Assembly: GCA_024449915.1 (NCBI GenBank)
Contig: JAMZAV010000891.1
Span: 62,001 to 126,000 of the forward strand
Direction: 5' to 3'
DNA: 64,000 bases
Source of the DNA: Sweltsa coloradensis
Taxonomy: Eukaryota; Arthropoda; Insecta; Plecoptera; Chloroperlidae
Below, in pieces: positions 21,871 to 33,426 of this stretch. The notes beneath the pieces are model-generated. The model saw nothing but the letters and a program-made list of their open reading frames with translations. It did no database searches and was not told where the DNA came from. Each line of letters opens with the position of its first letter. The stretch's first letter is position 1. Both the position numbers and the translations under genes were made by a program.

Positions 21871-22439
21871 GTGACTAATTTTTCCGGCAGAGTCAAATGG
21901 AAACGCTCGCTTAATAATTGAAGTTGATGTTGTTCACATTGTAATTTGAAAATTTTAATGTAACAAAGATGGCAATAATTTATTACACGTTCCTACAATA
22001 TACACATGTAAAATAATATTAAAAGTAAAATAAAAACAGTTTGGAAACAAAAAAATTGCATCGGCTCGCCTACGAGATCAATCACCACAGTACAGTTTGG
22101 GGGCAGGTCAATACGCGGGAAGAGCCAAGTGAACAGCATGGATACTACTACGTAATTTGCGGGCAACTTGCAATATTTAAAACCTCTTAAAATGTGGCGG
22201 GAAAATAATAATAATCAAAGTTTGTTCGAGTTAAATCTGTTAACGCTTAGGTGTAGTGTAAAACACTTCACAATACCTCTGAAGTACTTTTAAATTTTAC
22301 GAAACGTGGGATTTATAATAGTTACACATCATGCAACAGTTGGTAGCAACATCTCTACGAGAATTATAGCTCTGCCAGTAGGTGTACCACCCGCACGGAT
22401 TCCTACAGCTCGTTGATCAAATATAATATTGGGCGTTAC
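21871..22439. other. No recognisable feature
   Basis: AT-rich sequence without boxes, ends or frames of note. Confidence 0.4.
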
Positions 22440-22443
22440 TTAA

Positions 22444-23150
22444 CCCGAGAGTAGTCGCGCCCCTGTATGTAACGTTAGTAGTCGCGCGCGGTCCTTTAGA
22501 CCGCATTATTTATTTTGGGCTAATAACGTTAGGATGACGTTTTGATTACGAATATAAGGTAATTTATCATATATGTAACAGCATACCTGGTCATATTAAT
22601 CAATTATCAATCAATAATCAATAAATAATCAATCAATAATCAATCAAACACAGAAAAGTAGCAAACCTACAAAAAGGTATAGAAATATGTTTTGAATCAC
22701 CCTGTAGTTCGTATTATTAGTAAACCAAGACAGTAATATTATGCCAACACTGTATGTTGAAGAATAATCAACCTACAATAACAAAATACATGTCTCATAA
22801 TAGTGATTGAGTATGCAAATTTTTGCCTCCCTTAGTAGTCGCGCAGCGGTCGAAAAGACCGAGCAACCAAACAGGACCTCTTATCTTAGATGAAGTTCTG
22901 CAGAAAACTGAATCGCGTATTGCACACTGGCTTCACAAATCTATTTTGGGAAGGTAGGCGGAACTAGACAAGCCACACATGCGCGCTGTGCAAATAGATA
23001 GATAGATAGATAGATAAGGGTCTTTATTGTAAGGCGGGATTAAGGCTAGTGAAGCCTTATCTTCCATCCAACCTTATACTAATAATAATATTAATACCAA
23101 GTGTTGAAAAAAAAAGTCGGTCTAAAAGACCACACGCGACTACTCTCGGG
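22444..23150. mobile_element. Non-autonomous piggyBac-like element (707 bp, TTAA flanks)
   Basis: The ends are CCCGAGAGTAGTCGCG and its complement CGCGACTACTCTCGGG, flanked by TTAA at 22440-22443 and 23151-23154. CCC...GGG termini with TTAA duplications are the piggyBac hallmark. Subterminal palindromes GGTCCTTTAGACC (22491) and GGTCTAAAAGACC (23119), plus an internal AGTAGTCGCGCAGCGGTC (22834), repeat the terminal motif. It also holds AATCAATC and TAGA microsatellites. No transposase. Confidence 0.9.
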
Positions 23151-23839
23151 TTAAAGATGCATTTGGGAGTGTTCAGGGTAACAATCGAATTCAAGTGGGT
23201 TAATCACAGTTATTGAGACACACTATGGCGACATGATGTAAAGATTGGCGGTAATATCAAGATCGGCGTGAGGACGCAGGCAGCCCGGTATCTTTTTTGT
23301 GGTTGGTAGTACGTACAGTTTGCGCAAACGCCGAGCGGTGCGCACAATAGTGCACGTGGGTAATCGTAGCGAGTGGCTCGCTCTGGCGCGCCGCTAGTCA
23401 ACTGTACGCTCCCGTACACGCAGGAAGTTTACAAAGAGCATTCTTTGTGTACTTCTTTAATATTTCTACCCGATCCGATTATTTCGGGCATTTTTATCTG
23501 CCCGAAAATTACCCATTTTTCAGGTACCCCCACATCCCCAATTGCTATTGAAGACGAGTGGCGATAGATGAGGGTGAAGGACAATGAAAAAAGAACTATG
23601 CCTTATGCGGGATTCGAACAAGAGTCCTTCTAGTGTCGTACACTATAGGACGGCGCCCAAATCATAACGACTGAGAAAAGTAGTTAAGTCCAATTATGGG
23701 TCGAGGTTGATGGTAAAAAGATTGGAGAGACAAGAAGGGTTGGGACAACGCACCTGTGTTTGGACACGCCGAGCCTGACTAGCTGGCACTACAGCTCAAG
23801 ATACTGGTGCCCTACTCGTGCTGGAACCGGGTGTGTGAG
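23151..23839. other. Spacer with a minus-strand tRNA-like relic
   Basis: At 23608-23680 the minus strand has TCGTTATGATTTGGGCGCC and CTTGTTCGAATCCCGC, an A/B-box-like pair. Stems do not pair well enough to call a tRNA. The rest shows nothing recognisable. Confidence 0.35.
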
Positions 23840-24085
23840 GGACATAGAGAAATGCTGGGTGTAGAGAAAAGTGACAGGATGGGAAGGACACGGTTCAGAT
23901 GGTATGGACATATGAAACTAATGGGAGATAGGATGCCCAAGAAAATGTATGAAAAACATATTTAAAAAGAAAAGATGGGGTAGGACAAGGAAGAGATGAA
24001 AGGATACCATAGCAGGAGACTTAAAGGCAAGAGGAGAGAGCTGGGAAGATGTGGAAGAGATACGATTGAGGGAGGCTACGCGTTT
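23840..24085 (+). pseudogene. LINE reverse transcriptase C-terminal tail
   Basis: Plus-strand reading gives RTRFRWYGHMKLMGDRMPKK then, after a frame change, WGRTRKR-stop-KDTIAGDLKARG and SWEDVEEIRLRE. This is the RWfGHv.Rm...GRpRkRW.D.v..Dlk.rg.SWe.ae pattern of RTE/CR1-type LINE tails. The Trp of GRxRKRW is now TGA. It is truncated at the 5' side, a common fate of LINE insertions. Confidence 0.75.
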
Positions 24086-25500
24086 CCAAGCAAAGATAGA
24101 TGGCAGCACTAAAACGCAACATGTCGGACCGATCAGTGATAGAGGCGAGCTGCTTACGGCGGGCGCTGTATATTCAGTTGTCTTCAAATTTATTTTTGTT
24201 ACATTTGTGATCATTTGCGAAAACATTGTTGATTATGTCATATCGTCCGCGTATTTTATTAGTAAAATTCGTAAGTTTAGGGGATCGGCTTTATTAAAAA
24301 TGGGAAATTAATGTCATTTTAATTTACATCAAATAATTGAGATTATTTGATGATATTAACTCGAAAAAACAAGTGTGTAAAATAATGTTGAATGATGAAG
24401 ATCGATAATATTTTGCCAAGAAAATGTTACTCAATAGGCCTACTAATAATTTCAATAATTTACTTGATATCCAAAAATCAAAAGAGCTTCTAGCAAATTA
24501 TAGCCCTACACTTGTTTTGCACTTTTTATACTTCGTTTTACAATGTAAACACAATCGGAGTAGGCCTATATATATTTATCTACTATATACACTTAGGACT
24601 ACCGGTTTTTAAATATACATTTTATTAAAAGTAGGCCTATTGAATAGTTGATGGCCTATTTTTATTATTGTTTTGTATGTCAATAATGGCATGACGCGTC
24701 ATTCTGCAGACAGTTTTAAAATCTTAGGTCATATCATTATACTTATTCTATAGTAATAATATAAATCGTATTTATTATGATATTATGTAAAATATTATGT
24801 ATTAAATGAACTTTGACAGGAAATGGTATACCTATGTAGGCCTACATTAATTATATAAGGTAGAAAAGGAGTTGGGACTTGTGCATAAGCCCTAATACAA
24901 TTAATATTATTTTGTTATTGTTATTATGAGTATGACTTTATTTATATTAAATTATCATAATAAAACTAAAGAAGTATATTATCTTAATTAAAAGTGCCAT
25001 AAGAAGCGAGCGATACTGTATGTGTGTATTTACTATGAGTTGTGAACATTCTTGACGGTTTGAATTTGATTTAGTATTTATCGTACCCTGTTAGCCTATA
25101 GGCCTATTTGATACAGCCTATAAATACCAATGATTTATTATGATATTATAATTAGAAAATTGTATTATGGATACAAATGCCATCCTCGGTGTCTCATGGA
25201 TGCATGGGGCACAGGTCTGAATATAGTAATATTATTCTGGTAAACATGGTCTCGAATCCCGCATATTGGAGAGCGATTTTTATCATTTTGGTGCACCCCA
25301 TGCTTTTGATAATCATCAATTAACAGCATTTTGGGAAAGCAACGACAAAGGACCTGTGATTTTACATATTTATAAGTGACAAACACGGAATGACCTGCGT
25401 TCCTCAAGTAAGCACATAGCGCGCTCCTCCGCCTATCACTGATCGGACAGTTGCATTTTTCGCCACCAGGTAGCAACCCCTTTGCTTGGAAACGCGTATA
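24086..25500. other. AT-rich stretch bounded by an inverted pair
   Basis: ACGCGTTTCCAAGCAAAG occurs at 24079 on plus and, in reverse complement, at 25477-25494. Similarity continues for about 60 bases inward (CGATCAGTGATAG on both). No gene was recognised between them; a tRNA-like TCTCGAATCCCGC is at 25250. Confidence 0.45.
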
Positions 25501-26097
25501 GAAAGAGGTGGAAAAATTTGGTTGCTAAACCCAAGCTGACCCTGCCAGAAGCAGGAAACGGGGATGGATAATGAATAATGAGTAGGCCTACCCGGTAATG
25601 AATAATGATAATGATGTTATTCTATTCAGATAATAGAAAATATGTGTTTGAAAAGAATTATAGATAGGGACTAGGGATAACGTGGCAGAATTGATTAATC
25701 GATTCCGGATAGATTCCCGTCTGCATCGATTCCAAATTGGAGGAATCGATTCCTCACTAGACAGTTTAAACCAAGTTTAAACGTTCACGCGTCGTGTTTT
25801 GGAGCGTGGCAAAGCGGTCCCCTACTGTCCCTCCCTCTCCCACAAAGTCAGGCCAGCAGGCAGTACGGTCAACAGACGAGGACCCAACGTTGCGAAATAC
25901 ATCGCTCTGTGGTGAGAGGCGGGCGGGTGACATCATCCACGCAAACGACCGCGGAAATATTGCCGCGTATTATGGGTTCCGCGGAAAATGACCACCAAAA
26001 TAACTTTAGTTTGTAGATTGCTTCTTTAGTCTAGTAGGCTACCGTACTACACCACGTACTGTACGTAGCATCAATTCATGGCATTGAAATTTTTACA
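25501..26097. other. No gene; ATCGATTCC repeats
   Basis: Short inverted and direct ATCGATTCC words occur at 25695-25760, possibly the end of an unplaced DNA element. Nothing else was recognised. Confidence 0.35.
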
Positions 26098-26105
26098 GTG
26101 AACCC

Positions 26106-27790
26106 TGGGGCTGTGCGAGCAGGGTTTTTTCAAGTCGAGCGAGATCGAGCGAGAATTTGAAAAAAATCTTGAATCTCGAGCGAGATCAGAGAGCAAGCGA
26201 GGTTGAGCGCGATCGAGCGCACTGAAATTAGCCGGCTTAGGCCTGTTGTAGGACCCCAAAGAAAGAATCACCTATACACAAAATAATTAGGCCTAGGCGG
26301 CTTTAAAAGTAAAAATAGGGCCTACTTAAAAATAATATTTAAAAAGTAAACATTTCTCAGTTCAGTGCTTAGGGGCCTAGGCCTAGGGCAGGCGTGGAGT
26401 AGGCCTAGCCCTAGCCTATCTCAGAGGTCCTAGGCTTAGGCCTGGAGGCTACATGTTGAACGAAATATAATTTTTGTTACTAACTTTATTAGTTTAATCA
26501 CATTAATTTGGTAGTGAAAATAATAAATAACAACACCTACAGCGGCCTCAGTGTAATACCCCTTTAATCAAGGATCCTTTAATGAATGTCGTAAGAAACC
26601 GATAAAGTAGTTTCTCCGTTGGAGTCGATAACGAGTCGATAAAGTGCTCTCTGCTCTCTACCGCCAACTTCACAAATCACGCTTCAGTTCAGTACACCGC
26701 CGTCTGGATGTATGTAAGATACAAAATAGCTGCTTGTCATGGCTCGGATTTCCCCATGTTAAATGATTGACATGCAAAAGTAATAGAGCTTTGTCGGTCT
26801 GCCGCTAGATAGGGCTAGTTAAGGGGGGCGGAAGTAGATTTATTTCAGGTTTAGGATTGGGACTTATGGCCGGGCTTTTAATTAATGAATAATAAAGGTG
26901 ATAATTATATTTTTATTTACTTGGAACGTTTTATATTATTAAGGAATTGTTTATTTTCCATGAATTATGACAACAAACTCAGGTATGTAAAGGAAGTTTC
27001 ACAGATCTAGTTCCAGCTTTGAACCATAGATGGTGTTAGTTAAGGGGGGCATGAACTTCTTTACCGACTGAAAGTTCACTGAAAGTCATGACCGAATTTT
27101 GTTGAGCCATGACAAGCAGCTATTTTGTATCTTACATACATCCAGACGGCGGTGGTTCAGTAGCACGCACGATAGAGTGCGCTACCAGTGACCAGTCAAA
27201 ATGCGCGATCTGTGTGCGCGTCGACAGACGCATGCGCATTGGCAACGAATTTGTGAAATTTCGTCAAGGAGGCCTAAAATAAAATGTAGATGGATGTCTT
27301 GTTGTCATTTATTGGGTGTATGCTAGTGCTAGAAGTACCTAGCCTAGCTTTCGTTCTGTAGAGGAAAGTGTTTTAAAGTGAAGCCTATTTTATGCGTCAT
27401 TTGTTAGTAGGCCCTAGGCCTCCGATCTTCGGGTTTATCAAAGCTCCGATCACGGAATGGAACCGGGACTCAGGCCTAGGCCTATAGCCATTGGCCTAGC
27501 TCATCTAGGCCTAGAGATTTCTCGGCAATGTGGCATGGCAATATGAAATTATTACGCAAAAATCGGGGAATAAATATTACTTTACCACGTCGCATAACGC
27601 AAGGTCCCGCATAATTACGACCACCGTGGTCCGTGACGGAGATATCTCAAGACTAGATTTTTCGAGCAATTTGAGATCGAGATCGAGCGAGACTCGTTTT
27701 TCCGAGCAGTATGATCTCGAGATCGAGCGAGATTCGAGCAGCACTTTAATCTCGCTCGAATCTCGAAAAGTCGAGACTCGCACAGCCCTA
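26106..27790. mobile_element. hAT-like transposon (1,685 bp) with perfect 8-bp target duplication
   Basis: Left end TGGGGCTGTGCGAG; right end, read inward, TAGGGCTGTGCGAG. GTGAACCC flanks it on both sides (26098-26105, 27791-27798). Both subterminal regions are crowded with GAGCGAGATCGAGCGAGA-type repeats (26137-26215, 27675-27760), probably transposase-binding arrays. No transposase frame. A MITE is nested at 26695-27154. Confidence 0.9.
26695..27154. mobile_element. Nested MITE (460 bp) with about 50-bp perfect inverted ends
   Basis: It begins CACCGCCGTCTGGATGTATG and ends with the exact reverse complement, with identity continuing about 50 bases to GTCATGGCTC. GTTCAGTA is duplicated at 26687-26694 and 27155-27162. 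Internal direct copies of AGTTAAGGGGGGC lie at 26817 and 27038. It interrupts the hAT-like element, so it is younger. It is non-coding. Confidence 0.92.
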
Positions 27791-27899
27791 GTGAACCCCT
27801 TCTTGTACAAACTCTTAATTAGACCTAACTACTTTACTAAACAAGTCAAACCGTTGATTAAGGTTGTTTTTTTTTCTTTCTTGTGCAAAGTTGGCCTCT

Positions 27900-28412
27900 T
27901 TAGCCATTCTTCTGTCTTGCTATCCAATATAAGACTGCCTCCTTTTCTATTCTGCTCAGTTCATCGGGCAGGGAGTCAATGTCACTCTTGAGGGCGGCGC
28001 ATCTAAAGAGATGCGTTCTGTCTTGATCTTCTAAATTACAAAGTTTACAGGTGGCCGGTTCATTGGCAATATTAAAACGGTGCAGGTGGTGTTGCAAGTC
28101 GTCGTGACCGGTCACAAGCCGGAAATGGGTGATGGCCGTCTTTCTCGACCAGTCTTTGTCTGGCCCTTTCTTGATCTTGGTCCACCAGTTCTTTAGTCGT
28201 GAAGTCTCTTCTGTGGTGTTCATAAAGATCTTTTTTGTGGTTGATTTGATCTTAGTTTTGACATTTTTTTTTGCGCAGTGCTTTTGTTGCACTTTTTGCC
28301 AAGAAGTCTGCCTTTTCATTCCCCATGATCTTGCAGTGGCTAGGGATCCATTGAGCCTCTAATAGTTTGTTTTGCTGACGGAGGCTGGCAAGGGAGTTTT
28401 TGGGAGGTTGTT
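27900..28412 (-). pseudogene. LINE C-terminus: RNase H fragment plus CCHC-type tail
   Basis: From 28412 downward the minus strand reads LEAQWIPSHCKIMGNEKADF then LAKSATKALRKK, the last RNase H motif (WIPSHxxIxGNExAD.LAK). After a frameshift at an A-run (near 28265) it continues with RLVTGHDDLQHHLHRF, then CKLCNLEDQDRTHLFRC (a C-x2-C-x8-H-x4-C zinc-finger pattern), ending IARQKNG. RNase H plus such a tail marks LINEs of the I/jockey/R1 type. The rest of the element is missing. Confidence 0.75.
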
Positions 28413-28724
28413 ATTATTAGGGTCTATATTATGGCATCTGCTCTAGTTAGCATAAAGAGGGGTTTACTGTAGGGTGTCAACAGGTACTGGTCCAATTTTC
28501 AATTACCCGGAATTACCCGTTCTTTCCTTTGTCCATCGTTATCTTTTTTCACGGAACAGACAATACATCGCGTCATTATACCCCTCCCCCTCGTGGGTGG
28601 CTGCTGTGATTGTAGCGATGAGTGTTCTGTCTTTGTGAAGTTTGATGTCAGCAGATGTTTTGATAGTTACAGCCATCTATGGTAACAGCGTTATTCAAGT
28701 GTCCGATATTTATTACTAGGAAAA
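28413..28724. other. No recognisable feature
   Basis: ATCTGCTCTAGTTAGCATAA...GGGTTTACTGTA at about 28436-28472 recurs at 31719-31760 (ATCTGCTCTAGTTGGAATAG), a short shared repeat. Nothing else was seen. Confidence 0.35.
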
Positions 28725-29515
28725 CGCTTAAGTCCCGCCGCGTTGATGGATGAGCTTTTTAAAGGTTTTAGTTTGCGTGGGATAACTTTACTTTTGCAAG
28801 TGCTTTGTTTTGCTGCCTACGCATTGTAGGTGAATGTTGTCAAGTTTCTTTTGTTTATTGTCAATTGGTATTATTTACCGTAAAAAACTTATATTAAAAG
28901 CTTTATTTCTATGGATTCTGGCTAACTTTTTCAACTTTTTCTTTCAAAAGGTACTACATCACCATAACCTTAATGTCCGTGTATAATATGAACGTTGTAG
29001 CCCCACCCGTTTGGTCAGAATTGGCCCAAATGGCACGAAAAAATCGCACAAAAATCAAAAAACTTATATTAAAAGCTTTATTTCTATAGATTCTGGCTAA
29101 CTTTTTCAACTTTTTCTTTCAGAAAGCAATACATCACCATTACCTTAATGTCCATGTGAAATATGAACGTTGTAGCCCTACCCGTTTGGTCAAAATCGGC
29201 CAAAATGTGACGAAAATATCGCACTAAAAATCGAAAAAAATCGTAAAAGTACGATATTCATGAGAAATATTTCTTCGATTGTACCCAAAAACGTAGCAAG
29301 TCTAAGTTCAGAGATTTCGAAGGTCCTGTCAAATTTTCATCAAGATCGCATATGCCGTTTGCCCGGTAGAGAGCGAACAAACAGACAAAAATACAAACAA
29401 AAAAAAAAACAAAAAAACAAAAAAACAAAAAAAAAAACACCCGAGCTAAATTTTTTGGGGGTCAGTGAAATTGAAGTCTTCGCTTCACTCGCTTCGCTCG
29501 CTACGCTCATCCAAT
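28725..29515 (+). repeat. GGATGAGC repeat family (copy 1), with internal 180-bp duplication
   Basis: It starts CGCGTTGATGGATGAGC and ends CTTCGCTCGCTACGCTCATCC, so the ends are loosely inverted. Inside are two tandem copies of a unit beginning AAAAAACTTATATTAAAAGC (28881, 29057). It also has an A-rich segment (29392-29440) after GCCCGGTAGAGAGCGAACAA. Inverted copies lie at 52345-52945 and 56270-56860, and a tail at 61430-61475. No coding capacity was recognised. Confidence 0.65.
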
Positions 29516-29562
29516 TATGTGACAAAATTAAGGCCTAAGGAGCGGGAAATTGGTGAATAATG

Positions 29563-30312
29563 CAGGGCTCAAACATGCCTATGCCCAAGTTGCCCGGGGC
29601 AACTAACACTCCGGGCACGGGCAACCATAATTTATAGTTAGTTGCCCGTACGGGAAACCAACAAATTTGGTTAAAAACTCGAATCGCGTAAGATTTCACT
29701 GAACAGAAACCTACTTTATCGACAGGCGACGACGCTCGATGTAGTTCCAAGACTTGCCACAGGCTGCACCACGACCCACTACAATCGCATTTCCGATCGA
29801 TATCGACTTATCGACTTTACCCATAATTCAGTATTCACAGCTGTAGAGAAAATGGAGATCTGAGATTTGTTTACCTTCTCCCGTTTCGTGAAATTCCAAC
29901 CATTTTTGACACTTTAATTAAAACCATTGCGTAATATTGAACCATTCTTAAATAGATTTACGGAACTTTTTAACTGTAGCCCTAGTGGAGTAGCTTCAAC
30001 GTACGTCTCTGCCTACGGCTACTAAGCCACTCGCAATTAACGAAGATGAGATAGGCTTAGGCCCATCACTGCCTAGGCTAGACCTAGCTAATGAACCTGC
30101 CAAAAAAGTAAAATATGACCGAGAGTATGATAAAAAGCGGGTACGGTACTTAAAGTCGGTAAAGTTATTGACTCGTGGCTATTGTTAAAAAAAAGAAAAT
30201 TGTCGTACACATGTAAAAATAAAGAAAATTATTGTATCAACCTTGAATTGAGTCTGGGAAACTAAAATTTTGGAGCTGGGCAAGTAGATTTTTTAAAATT
30301 TGTCGAGCCCTG
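29563..30312 (-). mobile_element. CAGGGCTCG element (copy 2, inverted relative to copy 1)
   Basis: It matches 11672-12457 in reverse complement over essentially its whole length, with indels. It is bounded by CAGGGCTCAAACATGCC and TTTGTCGAGCCCTG. TAATG lies immediately on both sides (29558-29562, 30313-30317), a possible 5-bp duplication. The same TTGCCCG subterminal repeats are present. Confidence 0.8.
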
Positions 30313-30317
30313 TAATG

Positions 30318-31213
30318 TGATATGGAATTCGGCACTAGTTGGGTGGGGCCAGCTTAGAGATGGCGGCAAACAAGGCATGACCTTGAGCAAACTATACGAA
30401 ATCGGTTGCACTCGAGACAAAACAGATGCCAATGAGCCAAATTTCGTAATCGAAGCGCAGAAACACTAAAAAATGAGGGTTCTGCGGTTCTGCCCGGTTG
30501 TAGGCCTGATGACGTTAGAGTGTAGGCCTACGATTTGCGATGGCTCAAAGCTGCCGATGTGAAGACTGGAAGGGTGTTGAAATTCAAAACTACTCGTGCG
30601 CGTATGAATGAAACAATGACTGTAGGTCTAAATTGGTTCTTGAGAAAACGCAGTTCGCCTGGTCGCACACAGGATAAAAACAGCATAAAATAAAAATTGT
30701 TTACTGATCAAGGATAATTGGTGAACGTGTGCATGTACCATCCTAATTTGGTATGAAGTGAAAGATGAGATAACAAGAAGTGGACGATCACTTTGAATGA
30801 ACTGATACGGAAGTAGTGCGCGGGGAGCGCGAGCATCAGGATTAGGCAAGATTTGACCTTGAGCAGCCTACAATCCGATTTCGGTTGCATACATATGCAT
30901 GCGCATGAAAGGAATGTAGGCCTACCGTAGTAATCAAACAGTGTTCCTTTTCGCTTGATGTTGCTCCGATCCCATGAATCGCGAGTCATCGTACACTAAA
31001 ACATACGTGCCCTTTCGCCAATACTTTGCAACTGCCAATGATTTTCTGACTCATATGACACCCATGACGATAAATCAAACATTTACTACCCGCGGGTAGC
31101 CCGGATATCGATCGCGGGTATCCGGAACGAAAATATCCGGGTATTGACATCCCTAGTAGGCCTACTGTTGTAGTACTACAATGGAACAAGAAGTTTAAAT
31201 ACCACTGAAATCA
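30318..31213. other. No gene; possible hAT right end
   Basis: ATCCGGGTATTGACATCCCTA at about 31134-31154, preceded by CGGATATCGATCGCGGG, looks like a hAT-type terminus without a visible partner. GACCTTGAGC...CGGTTGCA occurs at both 30380 and 30855. Confidence 0.35.
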
Positions 31214-31219
31214 GCTTAC

Positions 31220-31345
31220 CGCAAGTCATCCGCTTGATCGCTGCTGATGCGGGCTGGGCTAGGAGCGGACTTCGGTCTTGTGGTGGACGGAGAGACAGAG
31301 GTGGCGATATGCTTCCGGGGGACTCTCGACCAATGTCCTAGGCAG
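31220..31345 (-). other. Exon-like block d (126 nt, minus strand)
   Basis: On minus it follows TCTCTTCTTTCCAG and is followed by the donor GTAAGC. The length is 126 nt, identical to block c, with which it shares CACAAGACCGAAGTCCGCTC and the end ATGACTTG. One frame is open throughout; another ends in HHKTEVRS-stop at the same place as in block c. Base composition is richer in GC than the surroundings. It could be a coding, non-coding or decayed exon. Confidence 0.4.
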
Positions 31346-31796
31346 CTGGAAAGAAGAGATCATTTGTTAGACAACTTTTTAACGTACTTTCAAACTACAA
31401 TGGAGGGCAAACTATGTTGTATGTTTTAATCTGACGCAAAAGGTAGAAAAATTAATTGTTGAAAGTTATTTAGGCCTAGATACATTTGAAGATGAAAAAC
31501 ATTCAAAATCTATGCCTAGCTAGTTTCAAAACAATTTCAAGGTAGGCCTAGAGATTTGTATGGTAGTCTTACCTACTTAGGTTTGCAGAGTTTTTAGTAT
31601 CTGCAGCAACAGCTACCATACTTTTAAATATCAATTCAAGGAATTTAAAGTAATTCAGTGAAGCCCTTAACATAAGTCTGATGAAGGCCTGGATCTATTT
31701 TATAGGGACAAGCTATATTCAATCTGCTCTAGTTGGAATAGAAACGGGTTTACTGTAATGAAACATGATGAAGACTAGTTAATAAAATCAACTCAC

Positions 31797-31922
31797 CTCA
31801 AGTAATCTGCTTGAACGTTGCTCGCGAGGGCTGGACTAGGAGCAGACTTCAGTCTTGCGGTGGACGATGAGGAACACGCTTGGGTGGCGGTGCTTCATCC
31901 AGTGACCGGTGTTGTATGGCAG
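31797..31922 (-). other. Exon-like block c (126 nt, minus strand)
   Basis: On minus it follows TTTTTCCTTCTTTCCAG and is followed by GTGAGT, a consensus donor. It is clearly homologous to block d. The frame open in d has a TGA here, while the other frame reads HPSVFLIVHRKTEVCS before the shared TAG. If it is an exon, its coding status is doubtful. Confidence 0.4.
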
Positions 31923-32318
31923 CTGGAAAGAAGGAAAAATACTTTTGAATTACAACAAAGGATGAGCTTTGTTTTAATTGATCTGACATTACTGAATGGC
32001 AGAACAATTAGTTGTTGAAACAAAAACACAGATGTTAACTCTGTAGCTCTCACTACCAGCAGTATTAGCACCACAGCCAACTCCAGAATACCTGGTCTAG
32101 AATCCTATTCAAATTAGTGAGACTGAGAGGTCTAGGTTTTAATTATCATTACTATTAGGTTTAACCCAGCATATAACTGACATAATCTCAGCACTACCCT
32201 ACACAAACACCGTCACCTTATATTATTTCATTTAGGAACAGAACGAAGCTGCAGGTGTAGAATTATTTCAAAATATACAATATCATAATATTGACAATAA
32301 ATAGCCTAATTATCTTAC

Positions 32319-32513
32319 CTTATCTAGGCTAATTGACTACTTCCGCGATGACGACATGTCAGCGTACAAGTCTTGAGCCGAGTTGGATAACTGCAACGCT
32401 GACTGCAGAGTTGTGCGAGATCACTCAGTACAGACGACCTTCCTTGGTAGAGATGAAGTACGAGGGAGTGGAGCCGTTCGCCAGCGTAATGAGCAGGTGT
32501 AGGCCTACCATGA
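32319..32513 (-). other. Exon-like block b (195 nt, minus strand)
   Basis: On minus it is preceded by CTTTTATTTTCTAG and followed by GTAAGA. It opens with an ATG-led short frame MVGLHLLITLANGSTPSYFI ending STKEGRLY-stop, hydrophobic at its start. Composition is GC-richer than the flanks. It may be a member of the same transcript as blocks a, c and d. Confidence 0.35.
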
Positions 32514-33426
32514 CTAGAAAATAAAAGTTGATTACATGTTTGGATGTCAGGTGTATGGATTTAATTACTGGTGGCCTACTCTCAAAAATAAAAGCCAACG
32601 GTATTAAACAGTCATTGTTGTTGTTATTTATAATGGTTGAAATATTCAATTGCCAATTGTGTAGGCCTACATGTTTAATTAATTTCACAATTCTTTGTAC
32701 AAAATGGAGAGATTTAGTGATGTGGTAAGTTATTGGGCCTAAGTTTATTTATTATTAGTACGTGAATTTGTACAAAAAAATCTAAAAACTAATTAGCGTA
32801 AAAATGAAATTTAAATAATTGATTCCAATTAGGCCTAAAGTTTGAATAGGCCTAGAGTGTACATCACAAATAGTCTAACGTGGAACTGGCTGGAATCAAT
32901 CCGTGGCCTTCAGTTGCCAAACTTGGAGAAGTTAGGCCTACTTAACAAAACATATTTTGGAAGTTCACTGCACCCTACAAGAAATAACTTTATGAAGTTA
33001 ATAAATCTAAAAATGGTTGTAACTTCGAGCAATAAAGTTAATTTAATGTAGGTACCGTACCAAGCAATTTTCTTATTTAATTAACCCCAGTAAAATAAAC
33101 GAAGGGCAAAACATTAAAATGTACTGCCTTGATTTAATTGTACAATTATGAAAAACATTCAGTACCCCTACCTACAAACCATTGCAGAGAAAATAGGAAA
33201 TTTCAGAATTCCACGTTTCACTGGTAGGTAATTGTTATGACCAAAAAGAAAACCCACTTAAAAATAAAACTGTTTAAAACTGAGAGTTCCAAGGTAAAGT
33301 CTGTATGAATCAAATGAACGTATTTAGGCAACTTAAGTTAAAAGTTCCTTCCCCAAGTATGACAATTGACTACTGCGGTTTAAAGTTTGCCGATGTTGAA
33401 AATCAATAAAAAATAAAGTCTCTCAC

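Noticed and set aside
27530..27991. 153-residue plus-strand protein
   Set aside because: It crosses the GATCGAGCGAGA array and the end of the hAT-like element into unrelated sequence.
29258..29538. Overlapping frames of about 60-90 residues on both strands
   Set aside because: They derive from the A/T-rich low-complexity segment of the GGATGAGC repeat.
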